A stretch of DNA of 64,000 nucleotides from Muricea muricata. Lineage: Eukaryota > Cnidaria > Anthozoa > Malacalcyonacea > Plexauridae. The stretch is taken from NCBI GenBank assembly GCA_963855995.1, contig OY979718.1, forward strand, positions 34,078,559 through 34,142,558, written 5' to 3'. The translations under genes were made by a program, and so were the position numbers. The notes beneath the pieces were generated by a model, which was not told the DNA's origin, made no database searches, and was given only the letters and a program-made list of their open reading frames with translations. Positions 47,914 to 59,930 of this stretch are shown here, one piece after another. Numbering within the stretch: position 1 is the stretch's first letter; each line of letters opens with the position of its first letter.

Positions 47914-48812
47914 AAAGGACTTACACCATTACAAATGTACACCATGAACCATTACAAATCACAACAACAACGCGGGCTCATCATATATGATAGCGCATGC
48001 TCTCTAAGCAATTATAGCGTATTTGTATCGTTTTTGCGGATACGCGTGGACGCTCGAAAACGCAACGAATTCGGATGCACATCATACTGCGATGATCATT
48101 CCACCGATAAGTTTAAAATTTTGGAGAAAAAATTCGTGTCATTTACACTTTAATTAACAAATTCAATCTGTCCGTCTATAATAATATAACGAACGCGTTG
48201 GGCGTAATATAAGTAGCTTCTATAATTAGCTATAATGTTTTACGTTGATTACAAGCAATACAAAATTATTCGAAAAGGCTTTATATGATTTAATTAAAAC
48301 CTGAAAGTTGCAGGCCTATATAGAGATATCAAAACTTTCAAGTCGTGGTGTAGTCATATATGTGTACTTTGTGCCATACATATAGAGATTTACACGAGGT
48401 AAGCGAGTGAAATAAAAATCGTATTTTCACTGTGGAGAAGCGAATAAGCGTTTTCATTGGCCGTACTGTTTTTTCACTATTAAAAAATTATCGTATTAGC
48501 ATTTTGATTGGCTATACGGTTTTTTTCACTATTGAAAAAAATCGTATTCTCATTTTGCTCACAACATGGCCGACGTCTCGGGGAAGGAGCGAAAGGGTAT
48601 TTGGCTTTGTGTCTAAGAGAAGAAGATTTTTTATCCAATAAAAAAACATGAGACGGAAAGAAGAACAGCTTTGACTCACTATTTAGGCCAAATAACGGAG
48701 AAACAAATGGTATGAATTTGTTTTGAGAGCTCAATATTTTGTTTCGACATTGTTCGCCTTTGACAGGTTTCCAGTGTCAAAATAATCTTTATATGTTTGA
48801 CAGAAACAAATT
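47914..48812. other. no gene seen
   Basis: Repeated TTTTTCACTATT and TGGCCGTACTG/TGGCTATACGG words at 48420-48560 suggest a local duplication. Open frames have no domain signature. Confidence 0.4.
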
Positions 48813-48966
48813 ACTGCATGGTTGGCTCGTTTGTACGACTTTTATTATGCACTTGTTGTGAAAGATTGCTAAACTCACTCGTTCGCTGCCCTCGCTCGTT
48901 CGTTTAGCAATCATTGCTAAAATTATGCTCGTGCATAAAATCGTAGGCACTCGCCAACCATGCAGT
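48813..48966. mobile_element. 154-bp fold-back MITE
   Basis: Begins ACTGCATGGTTGGC and ends GCCAACCATGCAGT. Inner pairing continues through TTTATTATGCAC / GTGCATAAAA and GCTAAAC / GTTTAGC. The centre is CTCGTTCG repeats. No clear target duplication. Confidence 0.75.
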
Positions 48967-49182
48967 GATCTCTATATATCTCATCGTTGTACCAACCATA
49001 AACAGTCGCGGGTCGTGTGTGTACACAAATAAAGCTAGGCTGCTACATGTCGTTACATGTGTCTAAATACAAACGCTCAAATAATAATAGTAAAATTCGT
49101 ATAGTGCTACGTAGCATAAAGCGTTGTTGCAGATCTACATCCAAAATTTGACAGACTTGCTTGTATGCAATCACTTCAGTTG

Positions 49183-49188
49183 TTTATT
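49183..49188 (-). terminator. poly(A) signal of the PARP14-like gene
   Basis: AATAAA on the minus strand, about 25 bp past the stop codon at 49214. A short 3' UTR would follow. Confidence 0.5.
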
Positions 49189-49213
49189 GTACACGGCAAA
49201 AAAGTGCACATTT

Positions 49214-49566
49214 CTATTGACGGGCCTCGGCAGGACACTCAAAACTTATCAAATATTCGGGATAACATTGATGATCTTGAAATACAACAAATATATGTGG
49301 ACTCTTCATGTCGTTCACAACTGAATCAAAGAGCCGGTTTGGATTCTTTGGATCATTTTTTGAAGGCGCAACTATCGTGTTTTCATTTCCTTGCGTAAAT
49401 TCGCCAACTAAGACTTTGACAGCATACATATGAAAAGATTCTACGTGCCTTCCATCCTCATTCCTGCTAAACGGCCGTGAAGTCAAGCAACCATTTCGGC
49501 TGACACAAAAACCATACGCGTAGGAACTATTGCTTGTAAAGTAGACCCCGTGACCAAAGAAAGTTC
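49214..49566 (-). CDS. PARP14-like exon: C-terminal half of PARP catalytic domain
   Basis: The acceptor TATATAG precedes GAACTTTC. The exon reads TFFGHGVYFTSNSSYAYGF (donor-loop and the catalytic Tyr region), then MYAVKVLVGEFTQG, LFDSVVNDMKSPHIFVVFQD and CYPEYLISF before the stop at 49214. The triad position holds Ile (IFVVF) rather than Glu. Confidence 0.85.
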
Positions 49567-52500
49567 CTATATATACGTAACAAATGGTTGATGTTTAATG
49601 CCCAATAATGCAGTACCGGTCCGAGCGTACGTCAAAACAAGTATTAGACTGTAACGAAAGAATAGTTATTCCAATTCAAAACGCAACAAAACAATATTTT
49701 CAACAAGATTTTCCATAACTCGTTTCCTCGTTTATCGGTATTAAACTTACCGTTAATTCCTGCAAAACGTCTGTTGAAGTTGTTTTCATTGATAGCCGGG
49801 ACATTTTTGACATGTGTACCATGAAACAATGTCATTTCGTTGTGGTTTTCTTTCATCGATGTTTTCTTCGCAGAGTACGGGCCAAACAGTGCTGGATTTT
49901 GAATTCTTTGAATTTTTGTAACTGTCGGTATAATTCCATCTTTAAAACTCGCTTGGAAGTGACCGAGGACTTTCTGGTATTCTTGCGATGACAGCAACAG
50001 AGAGACGAGGTGAACATTTTTATTTTCTGGTTGAGGATCCCAGTGCGCTGGAAGATCTTTAACTGAAAAGTAAATATACAGTGTATGATATCAGCGCCGA
50101 AACGTTGAGATAGGGAAAGATATTTTTTTTAAAATCAACCTTATAAACATCGGATTTCAGAGAGAACAAGAGGATATGATTATTTACCAGCCCCCTCCCC
50201 CCCCCCCTCAAATAAAGCTGCATAGTTTCGGCCCTGTATAAAACACTAGCAAAAGCTCAAAATCAGATGAGGTTGGACAGCAACTCGCAAGGCATCATAG
50301 GTATCAAACACCTAATTACACGTGCGCGCTCATTAATGTGTTGACTGTCAACACGTCAACATCTCCCCGGTAAAGAAAATGGACGTTTTTGAAGGAGTTT
50401 GGGTTGCGATACTTGATCAAAATAGTCTGAATATTTACATTGTCGTTGCACCACGATGTTTGTTTTGGTTTTCAAAATTTACTGTTTTTGAAGATCGTAT
50501 TAATCTTTCTGAACAAAGCACTCACATTATTCCCAACAGCGAATTGCACTTCCTTCGAAATTGGATGATTTTATATCGCCATGTATTATCAGTGTAATAG
50601 CAACTAGCGTGCTTTTTCGTTCGATATTTCAGGTTAGTTTATATTATAAAAAATAAATTGTATTTTAGAGCTAATTTGCGATTTTAATTTTTCCCAATTA
50701 ATCGAATCGCAATTATTGTAATATTGAGGACGATTTGACAGTTTGTCTCGTTCTTCATTGAAGCGTATTGGCCATTAATAGTAGCAAAGCCAGCCCGACA
50801 TTTTGTTCATGCTATAACTATGAAAATTTAAATCCTTATCGTTTTGGCAATTCTTTAGAAATTGAAGCTTATATATGGGCTATGAACACTAGAAAATTTG
50901 CATTTGCATGACCAAATATCGGGCTGACTTCGCCACTGACCATTGAACCACAGTTTATTGCACTAAAAATGATTTAAAATATTGGACTAGCTTTCGTGTG
51001 CAGTCTCCAATGTACCAAAATATTAGAGTGTTAGTATGTTTGAGACACATAATTTGTTTCCATAAAATTTTAGCAGATGCCTGTCTGCTTTAAGATCTTT
51101 AATTTAGTAATTTATAAATATATACCGATAGAGAATTAATAAGTCAGGGAATTTAATGGCATTTTAAAGTGTGACATGATATGATACCATTTTTTGTAGA
51201 CGGAAATGCACTAAATTGGCTGATCTCAATCAACAAAGGTCCAGATGACAGATGACATGCAATGTGATAACGGGCACAATGTTAGCCATTATATACCATT
51301 CAAACGCATCATGGCTGCTTATGAAAATCATTTGGAACAGTCATATCACAAAATGGTATTTGATAATTATCTTTGAACTATTACACTCTGATTTTGCACA
51401 CTTTTTGCCATTATAATTTGAGATAACTGTCATGATATTTGGATTTTTTCTAAATTTGGATGAGCCGCCGGGGTGTGTCACTCGTACTATTAAAGTGCCT
51501 ATATCAAGGACAGGGAACTCGTTTATCTCGGCTATTTTAAGCATTTTGCAACATATTTTATGAATAAAAAATTTGATCTTCGTCGACGCTCAAAGTTGGC
51601 GTTCAAGGTACAATAAAAGGCTAGGACAAAAGGGACTTCATTCAGGGGTGGGACGTCATATTTAAAACACGCGAGAACAAAACATTAATAGCCTTAGTCT
51701 TGTACAGGGCTTTGTATGCGTTTGATCTATCTATGGTTTGATTCACCAGAGATAATATCAACTGTTTTAGCCCAAGAGTACAATGACCATATGGCGGTCA
51801 ACATGACATATGTGCCAAACCCCGAATCCGGGACGAAAGTCCTCAAAGTGACGACGACTTGACATTTTGTTTGTTTTCCACTTACTTCCACCTCACTTGC
51901 TACACTCCTGTCTTCATTCATTGTCTTTGTCATTCAATCTCTCCAGACGGTGATAACTAGGCTTAGTCTATACACGTATAGACAAACGTCGCGTTTGCGA
52001 GTGTTTAATTAATTAGACAAATTGTCATGTCTGGAAAATGGAGCAAGACGAAGAACGATCCTAGTGATTTGAAATCATGTGTTACATGCAACGGCTTTGG
52101 TACAGGCGACGATTTTCTACGTGATGAGACAGAGAGAGAATTAGCAACGTTAAGAGAGCAACCAATGGTAGATGTAACGTTGCAAATTACACGAGTTACG
52201 ATGAGGCAATGGATCGCATAAGTATTCTATTTGATTCTACATCAAACTGCATGTGATCTCTGTTTTGGCACTAAAAATGTTACTCAGACTACTCTCGATG
52301 GAAAAATCAAGCGTTTGTCCCAAACGATGACATAGCAAAACGAAGAAGACCATCATTTGGCGATGTTGAGCAAAGTCCTTGAGAAGGTTGTTTATATACA
52401 TCTATGTGCTCGTCTAGATCAGTTGAGTTATATTTATTCTCATCAATATGTGTTTAGAAGAGGGAAACATGTCCATAACAATACGTCTATAACAGGATGC

Positions 52501-55500
52501 CTGGAAAATTTTAGCATTGTATATTAGTAGTTTTGGTATAATCTACATAAATTTTCGTGAAAGTAAAATTTTACTGATAATGGAAAGATTATTCAACGTA
52601 CCTGACGATTCTTTACTACTAGAAGTTCGTTGCAAGTCAAACCATTGACCAGTCGCACGATTTTGCTTTGCTGCAGATGAAAGGTCAACACAGAAACTTT
52701 CGCCATTGACAGTGATGTCAAATTTTGCTGATGGATCTTTACGATAAGCTAATTCCATATCACCATTAATAGACCTCTCATATTTTACCCAGACACCATT
52801 TAAAAAATACGACCATTGTGCATTTTGGTCGATTTCTCTTAGGAGTCCATCCAATGCGCAAGACTTCTCCAGATTTTTGAACTTTAGCTTGAACACTCTG
52901 ACATCTTCTTTCAAGCCTTTAACTATAATAACGTTTTCAGAAGCAGAACACTCAATGAGGAGATTGCTTGACAACTTGACCACTTCCGACCAATGCGTTT
53001 GAAGAATGTTGCCGATGTCTTTAAGGTGCTTTTCGTCTTTTTTTTTATCCAAAGCCGCTTTCATCCATGAAGTTGCCTCATCGACATCTTCCTTGAAACC
53101 AACGTAATGCAGATGTATTTCATCCGATGTGCCAATTCTGTTCTGCGGTGGAAGAGAAGTATCGGGTGTTGCATTACCGGGACTATAAGTAAGTCGACGC
53201 GTATTGCCAGACAAACTTGACATATTATCAGCTCGTTGGTTTTCCTCGAAGACAATGACGGCGATGTCTTTAAGCGATTGCACCCCACCGTGCTGGCTAC
53301 TTATTCTTTTTACTTCCTCTTGGATTATGTTTAGAACAACATCTTCAGGATAGCCGTGTTTTCCAGCTCCAATAGTTGGCATGGCAAGAGAAGAGACACC
53401 AAGGTCGGTGCATTTCAAAAATATCTTAACGATTAAGTTTCTGAGTTCCTAGTTGTGACAGAAATACATTATCTTTTAGTCTTGTATCATCATACATTAG
53501 TATACACAAACTACTGTAGTATATTACAAATCCAGGGTTTTGACAATCTGAGTTACTGGTGGGCTATTGAATTTTATTATATAGACTCCCATTGGATACT
53601 ACGTATTCTGTAATCTGATTGGCTCCTCTACTAGTAGGATATTAGCCCATATCCTACTAGTAGAGAAATCAAGATGGCCGCTGAAAGTTTGTCGTTTTAT
53701 TTTGAGTATTTTACCAGTCTTTCTTGGCCATAAGTACGACACATAAACCTAGATTAAGTTTAGCACTCCGTGTTTAGTCAAGGTTAGTACTTGATTTAAA
53801 TGTCACCTGAGCAAGTATAAAATACAGTTTTTACGAATTAATACTGAATAGGTCTCCCGAAAGCTGGAACAGATTGTAATTGTTTTAAATTGCTATAATA
53901 ACAAAAATTGTGCTCAATTTTAAAGTCAGCAAGCACTTGTTTTGCCCAAAACATTTTTATTTTTTTAAGAATTTGAAATGGCAAAATTTGTTAAAACATT
54001 CTTTTTAAACAGCGATAAGTAGTGTTTTATACGGTATAAGCTCAAGTTGTTTACATTGCTAAACTGACTGTATTTTAGTAAAATATAACTGCACTTGAAC
54101 GTTGCAGTTGTCTATATTATAAAACAGTTATTCTACGTACATGAGCGATTGCCCACTCGGTGCTACGCACCTCGTTGGCTATCAACTCATACGCGACTAG
54201 AGTTCGTAGAATAACTGTTAATTATTCAATTATTCTCTTTCGAGTGGACCAGAAAGCCTTTCCTGTTTTATTGCTCGAATCATCTTTGGTGATGGACGTG
54301 AAAAACATGATTTTGGTGATACTTTGAACTTTCTAAGAGCACACTATTTTCCTTGTGGAAAGTCCTTTGTACACCGTTGTTCGTTACAAACTCAAAGATG
54401 TAGCATAAAATAATTTGACTTTTCTGCTTTGCTCTAGGACAATGTTAATTGAAATTGCTGATACTGATAAAGTTTAAAACGCATATAGTATATATACAAA
54501 CCTTTTCACTCGTCTGTTTTTCTTCTGCATTCCAGTTACCGCAAACCGCATGAATAACGTGCTGACAAGACAAGTTTCCACCAGGAGTACAAACGATGTT
54601 CCACAGAGAAATCTTTGTGTGGGGTTTACAGCCTTGTGCGTAAATGGCTCCACCGCGATCTTGTAGAGCTTTTCCACACGCAGTAGCGATGTTAAGGTCA
54701 GACAGAGATGAGTTTACCAGAACATCCGCCTAAAGCAAAAAATCAAGAATCAATGTAGCAAAAGTATAGCTCAATTATAAAATTTCTGAAGGTCAGCAGG
54801 CCCCGAATGCTTTTTATCATGAACAAGAAGATAATATTTTAGGAAGTTTAAACGAAGCAAAAGTGATCTCAACCGGCGCCGGCGGCTTGATTATGAATCC
54901 GACGGCGAATTGAATGTGACAAATGAATAAGAAAGCTTGTCATTTTTAAGATTATTTTTAATTGGGTTTTTAAAATAGCTCATTTCGTATATTTCAAACG
55001 CGATAACTCAGCTAATATTCAATACTTGAAGATGAAACTTTATGGTCATGTAGCGATGGTCCTTCTCTAGGATGGAAAAAAATTGAGCGGACATGCCTAA
55101 GTGCACAGTTTTAATGTTGTAAAATATAATAGCCGATTTTGGAGACGCTATACATTGTTATGATCAGAAAAGATTTTATTTTAACATCTTAGACATTGTC
55201 TTGCGCAATCAACGAGGGCAGGCCACTCATTTTGGTGTGTTAAAATTTTATACGAATTACTTCACAGAACTTCTTCCAGCCACAACACATACATAGAATA
55301 CATCACTTGCAAGTGATAGTTAAATTATATTACAAGAGCTTCTGCTCATTCTCGACGATCACATTAAAATTGAAAAATTGACAGTTATCACTGAGTATAA
55401 CGGTATGCAAACCTTACAAATTCTTAGTGATGTTCTTCTTGTTGGGCAAAAATTTTACACAACCTGCATATCCATGACTAATTGTGTCATACTGCACGTT

Positions 55501-56841
55501 GTAAACCACTCGATTTGCGATATCAATGCTTTCAGTATATAGACTGCCAACGGATATTAAGTATTCTGTAATCTGATTGGCTCCTCTACTAGTAGGATAT
55601 TGACTGATATCCTACCAGTAGAGAAACCAAGATGGCGGGTAAAAGTTTGTCGATTGCAAAAAATCTTGTTTTGAGTATTTTACCAGCGTTTCTTGGCCAT
55701 ACGTACAACATCTAAATCTAGATAAAGTTTTTGAAGTTTAGTACTTGATTTAAATGTCACCTAATCAAGTATAAAATACAGTTTTTACGAATTAATACTG
55801 AAAAGGTCTCCCGAAAGCTGGAAAAGATTATAACTGTTTTGAATTTGTCATCTCATATACGACCCAAGTTCGTAGAATAACTGTTAAATGGTTTTGTATT
55901 TACCTGACAAAATTTCGGTCAAGCAAAAATTATTTTAACGTGTTAATTATGAGTATCAACCAGAGTGGACTGGGATTGTATTTAGTCCCAATCGCGATTC
56001 AAAAATGAGAAGGAAACAAGCTTTTCAATATTTTTCTTATTATGCATACCTTTTCGTTTTCGATTCTTCCAATTTTACAAGACAATTTCAGTCCTTCCAT
56101 TGTGGTAAAATTATACCGAGGAAATACATTTTGTGCGTGGCCACTGTATGAAACGGTTGCAGACCTTTGGAGGTGTGATGAGAGCGGTTGGACAGTAGGT
56201 TGGATTTTAACATGAATAGAGACGTTCCATTTTTCTGCGATTCCAATCACCCAGTTCTTGCCTTTATTTCCCCCAAAAAGCTTTTTTAGTCCCGGATAGA
56301 CAATTTTTTCATCTTTCTCTTTAATCTCACCGAAGAATACTTTTTCTAGAATACCCTTACATGCAGAGACGTCCTTGACATTTGCTGTGATGCTAAATTG
56401 GTGTTTCCCAGACGGTAGTTTTTCTAATATAACAGACCCTTTCATATTTTTGAATTCTTCCTTCACTTGTTTCAACTTATCGAAACGCAGTTCCAAGAAC
56501 TTCCACACATCAGGAGTAAGATTGGGAATAAAACTTTCAGTTTTAATGCATAGTGATTTCAAGTACTGTTCGATTATAGATTTTGCCTCTTTGATATCTT
56601 CTTCTAAGCCATATATTTGCAACGTTTCTTTTGACGTGCGACCATCGATCTTGATGGCCATTTTTTTCTCTAGATCTAGGAGTAATTTTTGAAATTCCTT
56701 ATTCTGGGGAGAAACATCTTCAGAAATTAATTCAATCGTTTCCATGTATATTAACTCCAAGAGAACTTTTTCCGCTTTCTGTATTTCGACACCGTCTGTT
56801 CCAGTTATGATAATTTTATCACCCTGTTTGCCAGCGGAAAC
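49214..56841 (-). CDS. PARP14-like mono-ADP-ribosyltransferase, 3' part of gene
   Basis: At least five minus-strand exons join with consistent splice phases: 56841-56050, 54729-54502, 53448-52602, 50062-49751 and 49566-49214. The encoded C-terminal part contains KH-like modules, one macro domain, a WWE domain and a PARP catalytic domain, the order seen in PARP14/PARP15-type proteins. These transfer single ADP-ribose units to proteins and bind ADP-ribose through macro domains, and are linked to innate immune signalling in animals. The third residue of the usual H-Y-E triad is Ile here, which fits mono-ADP-ribosylation. The 5' part of the gene, with further KH and macro modules expected, lies upstream of 56.9 kb and was not recognised in the window. 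Exact paralogue (PARP14 or PARP15) cannot be assigned. Confidence 0.85.
49751..50062 (-). CDS. PARP14-like exon: N-terminal half of PARP catalytic domain
   Basis: The acceptor TTTTCAG and the donor GTAAGT (starting at 49750) bound 312 bp. It encodes KDLPAHWDPQPEN, SQEYQKVLGHF, the helix with TKIQRIQNPALF, and MTLFHGTHVKNVPAI, whose His in LFHGT is the first residue of the triad. The phase joins exactly to the next exon at a Gly codon. Confidence 0.88.
50063..52601. other. intron of the PARP14-like gene
   Basis: About 2.5 kb with a hAT MITE at 50779-50938 and a pyrimidine-rich run with C tracts near 50192-50212. No exon was recognised between the WWE exon and the catalytic exons. Confidence 0.6.
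50779..50938. mobile_element. hAT MITE, copy 3, in the PARP14-like intron
   Basis: TAGTAGCAAAGCCAGCCCGA at the start and the inverted TCGGGCTGACTTCGCCACTG at the end. The flanks GCCATTAA / ACCATTGA agree at 6 of 8 positions, consistent with a decayed 8-bp duplication. The middle is inverted or diverged relative to copies 1 and 2. Confidence 0.75.
52602..53448 (-). CDS. PARP14-like exon: macro C-terminal half, KH-like region and WWE domain
   Basis: The acceptor AACTAG precedes GAACTC; the donor is GTACGT (52601). The exon begins with the second half of a macro domain (LGVSSLAMPTIGAGKHGYPE), continues through a Ser/Asn-rich linker and a KH-like region, and ends with a WWE domain (QNAQWSYFLNGVWVKYERSI ... 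FCVDLSSAAKQNRATGQWFD). WWE binds iso-ADP-ribose or similar partners. It joins the catalytic exon in phase. Confidence 0.85.
53580..54220. repeat. intronic dispersed repeat, copy 1 (with fold-back end)
   Basis: 53580-53895 (TATAGACTCCCATTGG, CTGATTGGCTCCTCTACTAG and a CTACTAGTAGGATAT palindrome) recurs at 55538-55845. Both copies end in CGTAGAATAACTGTT. In this copy, the region 54122-54219 has inverted ends AACAGTTATTCTACG / CGTAGAATAACTGTT. Copy 2 looks internally deleted. Confidence 0.7.
54502..54729 (-). CDS. PARP14-like exon: macro domain N-terminal half
   Basis: The acceptor TTTAG and the donor GTTTGT (54501) bound exactly 76 codons. They encode ADVLVNSSLSDLNI, GKALQDRGGAIYAQG and HVIHAVCGNW, the first strands of a macro domain including the ADxxVN start. 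The Asn-rich NAAN loop of active ADP-ribose hydrolases appears as NSS, so binding rather than hydrolysis is likely. Confidence 0.85.
54730..56049. other. intron of the PARP14-like gene
   Basis: Between the KH exon and the first macro exon. Holds the second copy of the intronic repeat; no exon recognised. Confidence 0.6.
55538..55886. repeat. intronic dispersed repeat, copy 2
   Basis: Direct-orientation copy of 53580-54220, missing its central part, with the same AAGATGG segment and the CGTAGAATAACTGTT end. Confidence 0.7.
56050..56841 (-). CDS. PARP14-like exon: KH-like modules
   Basis: The acceptor TTATAAAG and the donor GTATGC (56049) bound 264 codons. Hydrophilic, with repeated modules of about 70 residues: KMAIKIDGRTSKETLQIYGL and EDIKEAKSIIEQYL are a KH-like pair, then GSVILEKLPSGKHQFSITAN. 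A third starts at the C-terminal end (YNFTTMEGLKLSCKIGRIEN) and leads directly into the macro domain. The annotation rests on position and texture; KH-like modules of PARP14 are divergent. Confidence 0.65.
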
Positions 56842-57110
56842 CTTTATAACAGAGAGAAAAGAATGTCAAAATTGAGCCTATTTAATGTTCAAGAAAAGCG
56901 CTCTATTACATTTTTGTTACCCTTTTGAAAACAATAAGTAATTGCAAATGCTTCGACACTTAAAATAATATTTCTGGTCCTTTTTGCAAAACTTTCTTTT
57001 GTGATTTTGCTGATTTGGATTTTGCTTTCTGCTGAGAAAAAGCCCGAAAAGACAAAAATCCTGGACATTTTAATACAGCGTCAAGAAAATAGACCTCTTG
57101 TAGATGTATG

Positions 57111-57365
57111 GGTCTTTGGTTGTGTAGTGGTCAGACCACTCGCCTTTCACCTCTAAGGTTCCGAGTTCGATTCCCAGTAAGGTGGACTTGAACCCAGTCC
57201 TCTTGTAAAAAGAGTAGTCAATGCTCTGCCGAAAATCATGGGTTTTCTCCGGGTAGTCCGGTTTTCTTCCACAGGAGAAGTTGGCAGGGTGGGGTAGGTA
57301 ATACGGGCCTACAGTAACTGGCTCACGCTGTTGTGGTGACCCTGTGGCAGCTAAGGTAAATCAAA
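57111..57365 (+). mobile_element. tRNA-derived SINE
   Basis: The head has an internal Pol III promoter: an A box in TTGTGTAGTGGTCAGACCAC and a B box GAGTTCGATTCCC near 57163-57175. The body contains ATGGGTTTTCTCCGGGTAGT followed by CCGGTTTTCTTCCACAGG, a conserved central segment common to several invertebrate SINEs. The tail ends in an A-rich run (57358-57370). Flanking duplications were not resolved. Confidence 0.7.
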
Positions 57366-57370
57366 AAAAG

Positions 57371-59708
57371 TTATAATACTTCCCTATAAAGCAATAAATC
57401 AGAAAATACTTTATACTTTACAGGTAGTCCAAAAACTTTGTGTACATAGCGTGAAACACGCGCACAAAAATGTTTTTTGGTTCAGTAATAAGTAACCTTA
57501 CGCATTTTTTATATCAGTTGCAGCAGCGTTTGTCAGTTGATATAATGTCAAAATGTTTTGGCTTTCTTTAATTTTTATTTGTTTAATTTTTATTTAGAGA
57601 ATAATATAATCAATTCAATAGTCGTTGTATTGTGATTGTACGAATCATTTGCTTAAATACTTCTTAATAACCTTGATGCGCGTCTCTTGAGCCTTGATGT
57701 GTGCCCACTAAGTACCAACTGTGGTCAACTGTATTAAATACCATATATTATTACTTTTCACTATCTTTAAAATCACTGAATTATCAGTAAATATATATAT
57801 TTTATTTTTATTGCAGAATTCAAGTATGATAAAACAGATAGAATTTTATTTTTAGCATAGATGATGCATCATAACTGTAAACTATAAAGGTGTAAAAAAT
57901 TAATAAATTACAGAGACATATTATGTGACAATAATGTGTACCATGCTGGCATGGTCACATGCATCTTTTTCAGGACCTTGAAGAACATGATTTGAATGAA
58001 TTTCCTCAAGTTCCGAGTCTAAAAACTTAAAAAAGTGTTCTTACTAAGGATGTACTTTCTATTCATTCAAACAGTACATAGTGAGGTGAGAAACATGTGA
58101 ACTAGATGTATTCTGATACAAAAAGAAAAAGTTTTGTTGTGTAATTTTATTTTTTTAAATGAAGATTTAACAAACGCAATCTGCATCACTATGTGGAGTA
58201 CCTGTCTGATTACACGGTTCTGAAAGAGGAGAGGGTCCTATCCCCATTTTCCAGGCTAAATTTTGACCAAGTCCAATTGCACAACTGCACAAATCCCATA
58301 GTCCTAGTGGCTGTCTTCTCCAATCTTAATCCTATGTATTCCCATTTTCTATTTTTTTAGTCAATAAATCCCCGTCTCAGTGCATTGCATCCTATTTTTC
58401 CAGCACAAAACAAGCAATTCCCTGCAGCTTCCATTTTATCCCTTCAGGACCCTCTGAGTTAGGTTAAATAGCCTAATTGCAAAAACACCATTCACACCTG
58501 ATTGTTCCCATGCAGTTATCTAAAGACACCCTACAGGAATTCAATCACATTGATGATGACAGTTAAAGCAATTGCATGACAGCAAATTATACCTTTGTGA
58601 TTGAAAGTATTATACTGATCTAAATAAAGCAGTTGATAAAACAAAATTGCTTCAAAAATATCAATTATTAAAAGTTGTTGACTAGCAACTAAGGTTCAAG
58701 TCAATACAAAATCATATAAGTGTATAAGCAAAAAAAATACATGATGATTCATGAAATCATGCCAAGCTCATATATTGCATACAGCAATACGAGGCTTCCT
58801 AGTTTCCACTTTATATACACTGCCAAAGAGCGATGCTAAAAGGATATACTTCCTTTGGACACCCCAATACCAAAAATACCATGACTATTTTTGTCTTTGT
58901 TTCCCTAGCTTTCACAACTTTTGAGTTAATTTGCATTTGATTGTACAATGAGGGCTGAAATCCCCCTAATACTCTGTAAGTATTGACTAAAGGATTACTG
59001 AATGGTTTTCCGTGCAGGATAGCGTGATCCATGCACGCGGGATGTTCGGACGCGTAAAACATGCTTCCACGTTATAATTTGTGAAAGTATTGTAAAACAC
59101 ATCTGTGCACCAAAAACTCTTTTTAGGTCACATTACGTATTTTATTGTTTCTAACAAGAAAACTTGATGCCTTTAAACCGATCTCTTGCCGACAGTTCAA
59201 AACTAATAAAATATATACAACAAAATTGCGGGAACCACTGAGTATTTTACGAAATGCAAAACAACGGTAACTCCAAAAATAAACATTTTGAATTAGGAAT
59301 GATCCTAGTTACATATCAGTGGTACTTATATAGTGAAGATTATAACGTAATTGGATAAATAATATAAAGTTACGCATACTTATATTTGGAAACATGCCTA
59401 ACCGGAGTTTATTCTAAACAACTCTAAGATTATCGACAAATCTGCAGATCACTGGTCATTATACTGCTGTTTAAAGAATCATTCGCCATACGACGGTTTA
59501 AACCCCAACTTAACCATGGCACTAAAGCTTCTAAAGAACTCATATTTAAAGAGAGGTAACAGTCCGTTCTGCGTATGTGCATGATTTTTGTTTTGACTGG
59601 GCTACTCTGGAAGTAATATTGCGTTCTTAGTGCGATGGCGTGATATATATACATGCGCTGCCGCTGAGATTCGCTAAATCGCTGCTGTCGCCTGTTGCAT
59701 TGGGAGTG
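57371..59708. other. no gene seen
   Basis: AT-rich sequence without domain-bearing frames. The PARP14-like gene should continue in this direction (5' exons), but none could be identified. The minus-strand frame at 58811-59062 shows no family signature. Confidence 0.4.
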
Positions 59709-59930
59709 ATGGCTGATTCTAGAGCGTCGAGATCCAAAGCGAATCCAAATGCGGGCCGTTCTTGCAGGTCTGAGGCGAGAGAAGAGTATAATAGGAAGCG
59801 GAATGCTTCTACGCTGTGTTTATTTAAAGCTTTTGAAAGATGGAGAGCGTTTCAAGATGAACACGGCCTCAAAACAGACAAGAATGTCGCCGAGTTTCTC
59901 CTTGACAATTATGTTGTCAAAACCACATAA
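59709..59930 (+). CDS. small protein of unknown function
   Basis: A 73-residue frame beginning MADSRASRSKANPNAGRSCR. It contains a conserved-looking helix pair, LFKAFERWRAFQDEHGLKTD and KNVAEFLLDNY, before the stop. Base composition is richer in GC than the neighbourhood, and the frame is compact. Modules of the type W..L....GL....AEFLLD.Y occur at the N-terminus of various uncharacterised, partly transposon-derived proteins of invertebrates, but I cannot name a family. Real start uncertain; the frame also stays open upstream to 59640. May be a first exon. Confidence 0.45.
   Translation: MADSRASRSKANPNAGRSCRSEAREEYNRKRNASTLCLFKAFERWRAFQDEHGLKTDKNVAEFLLDNYVVKTT

Noticed and set aside
57111-57185. 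tRNA gene
   Set aside because: A and B boxes are present, but the sequence does not close into a cloverleaf acceptor stem and is followed by a SINE body.
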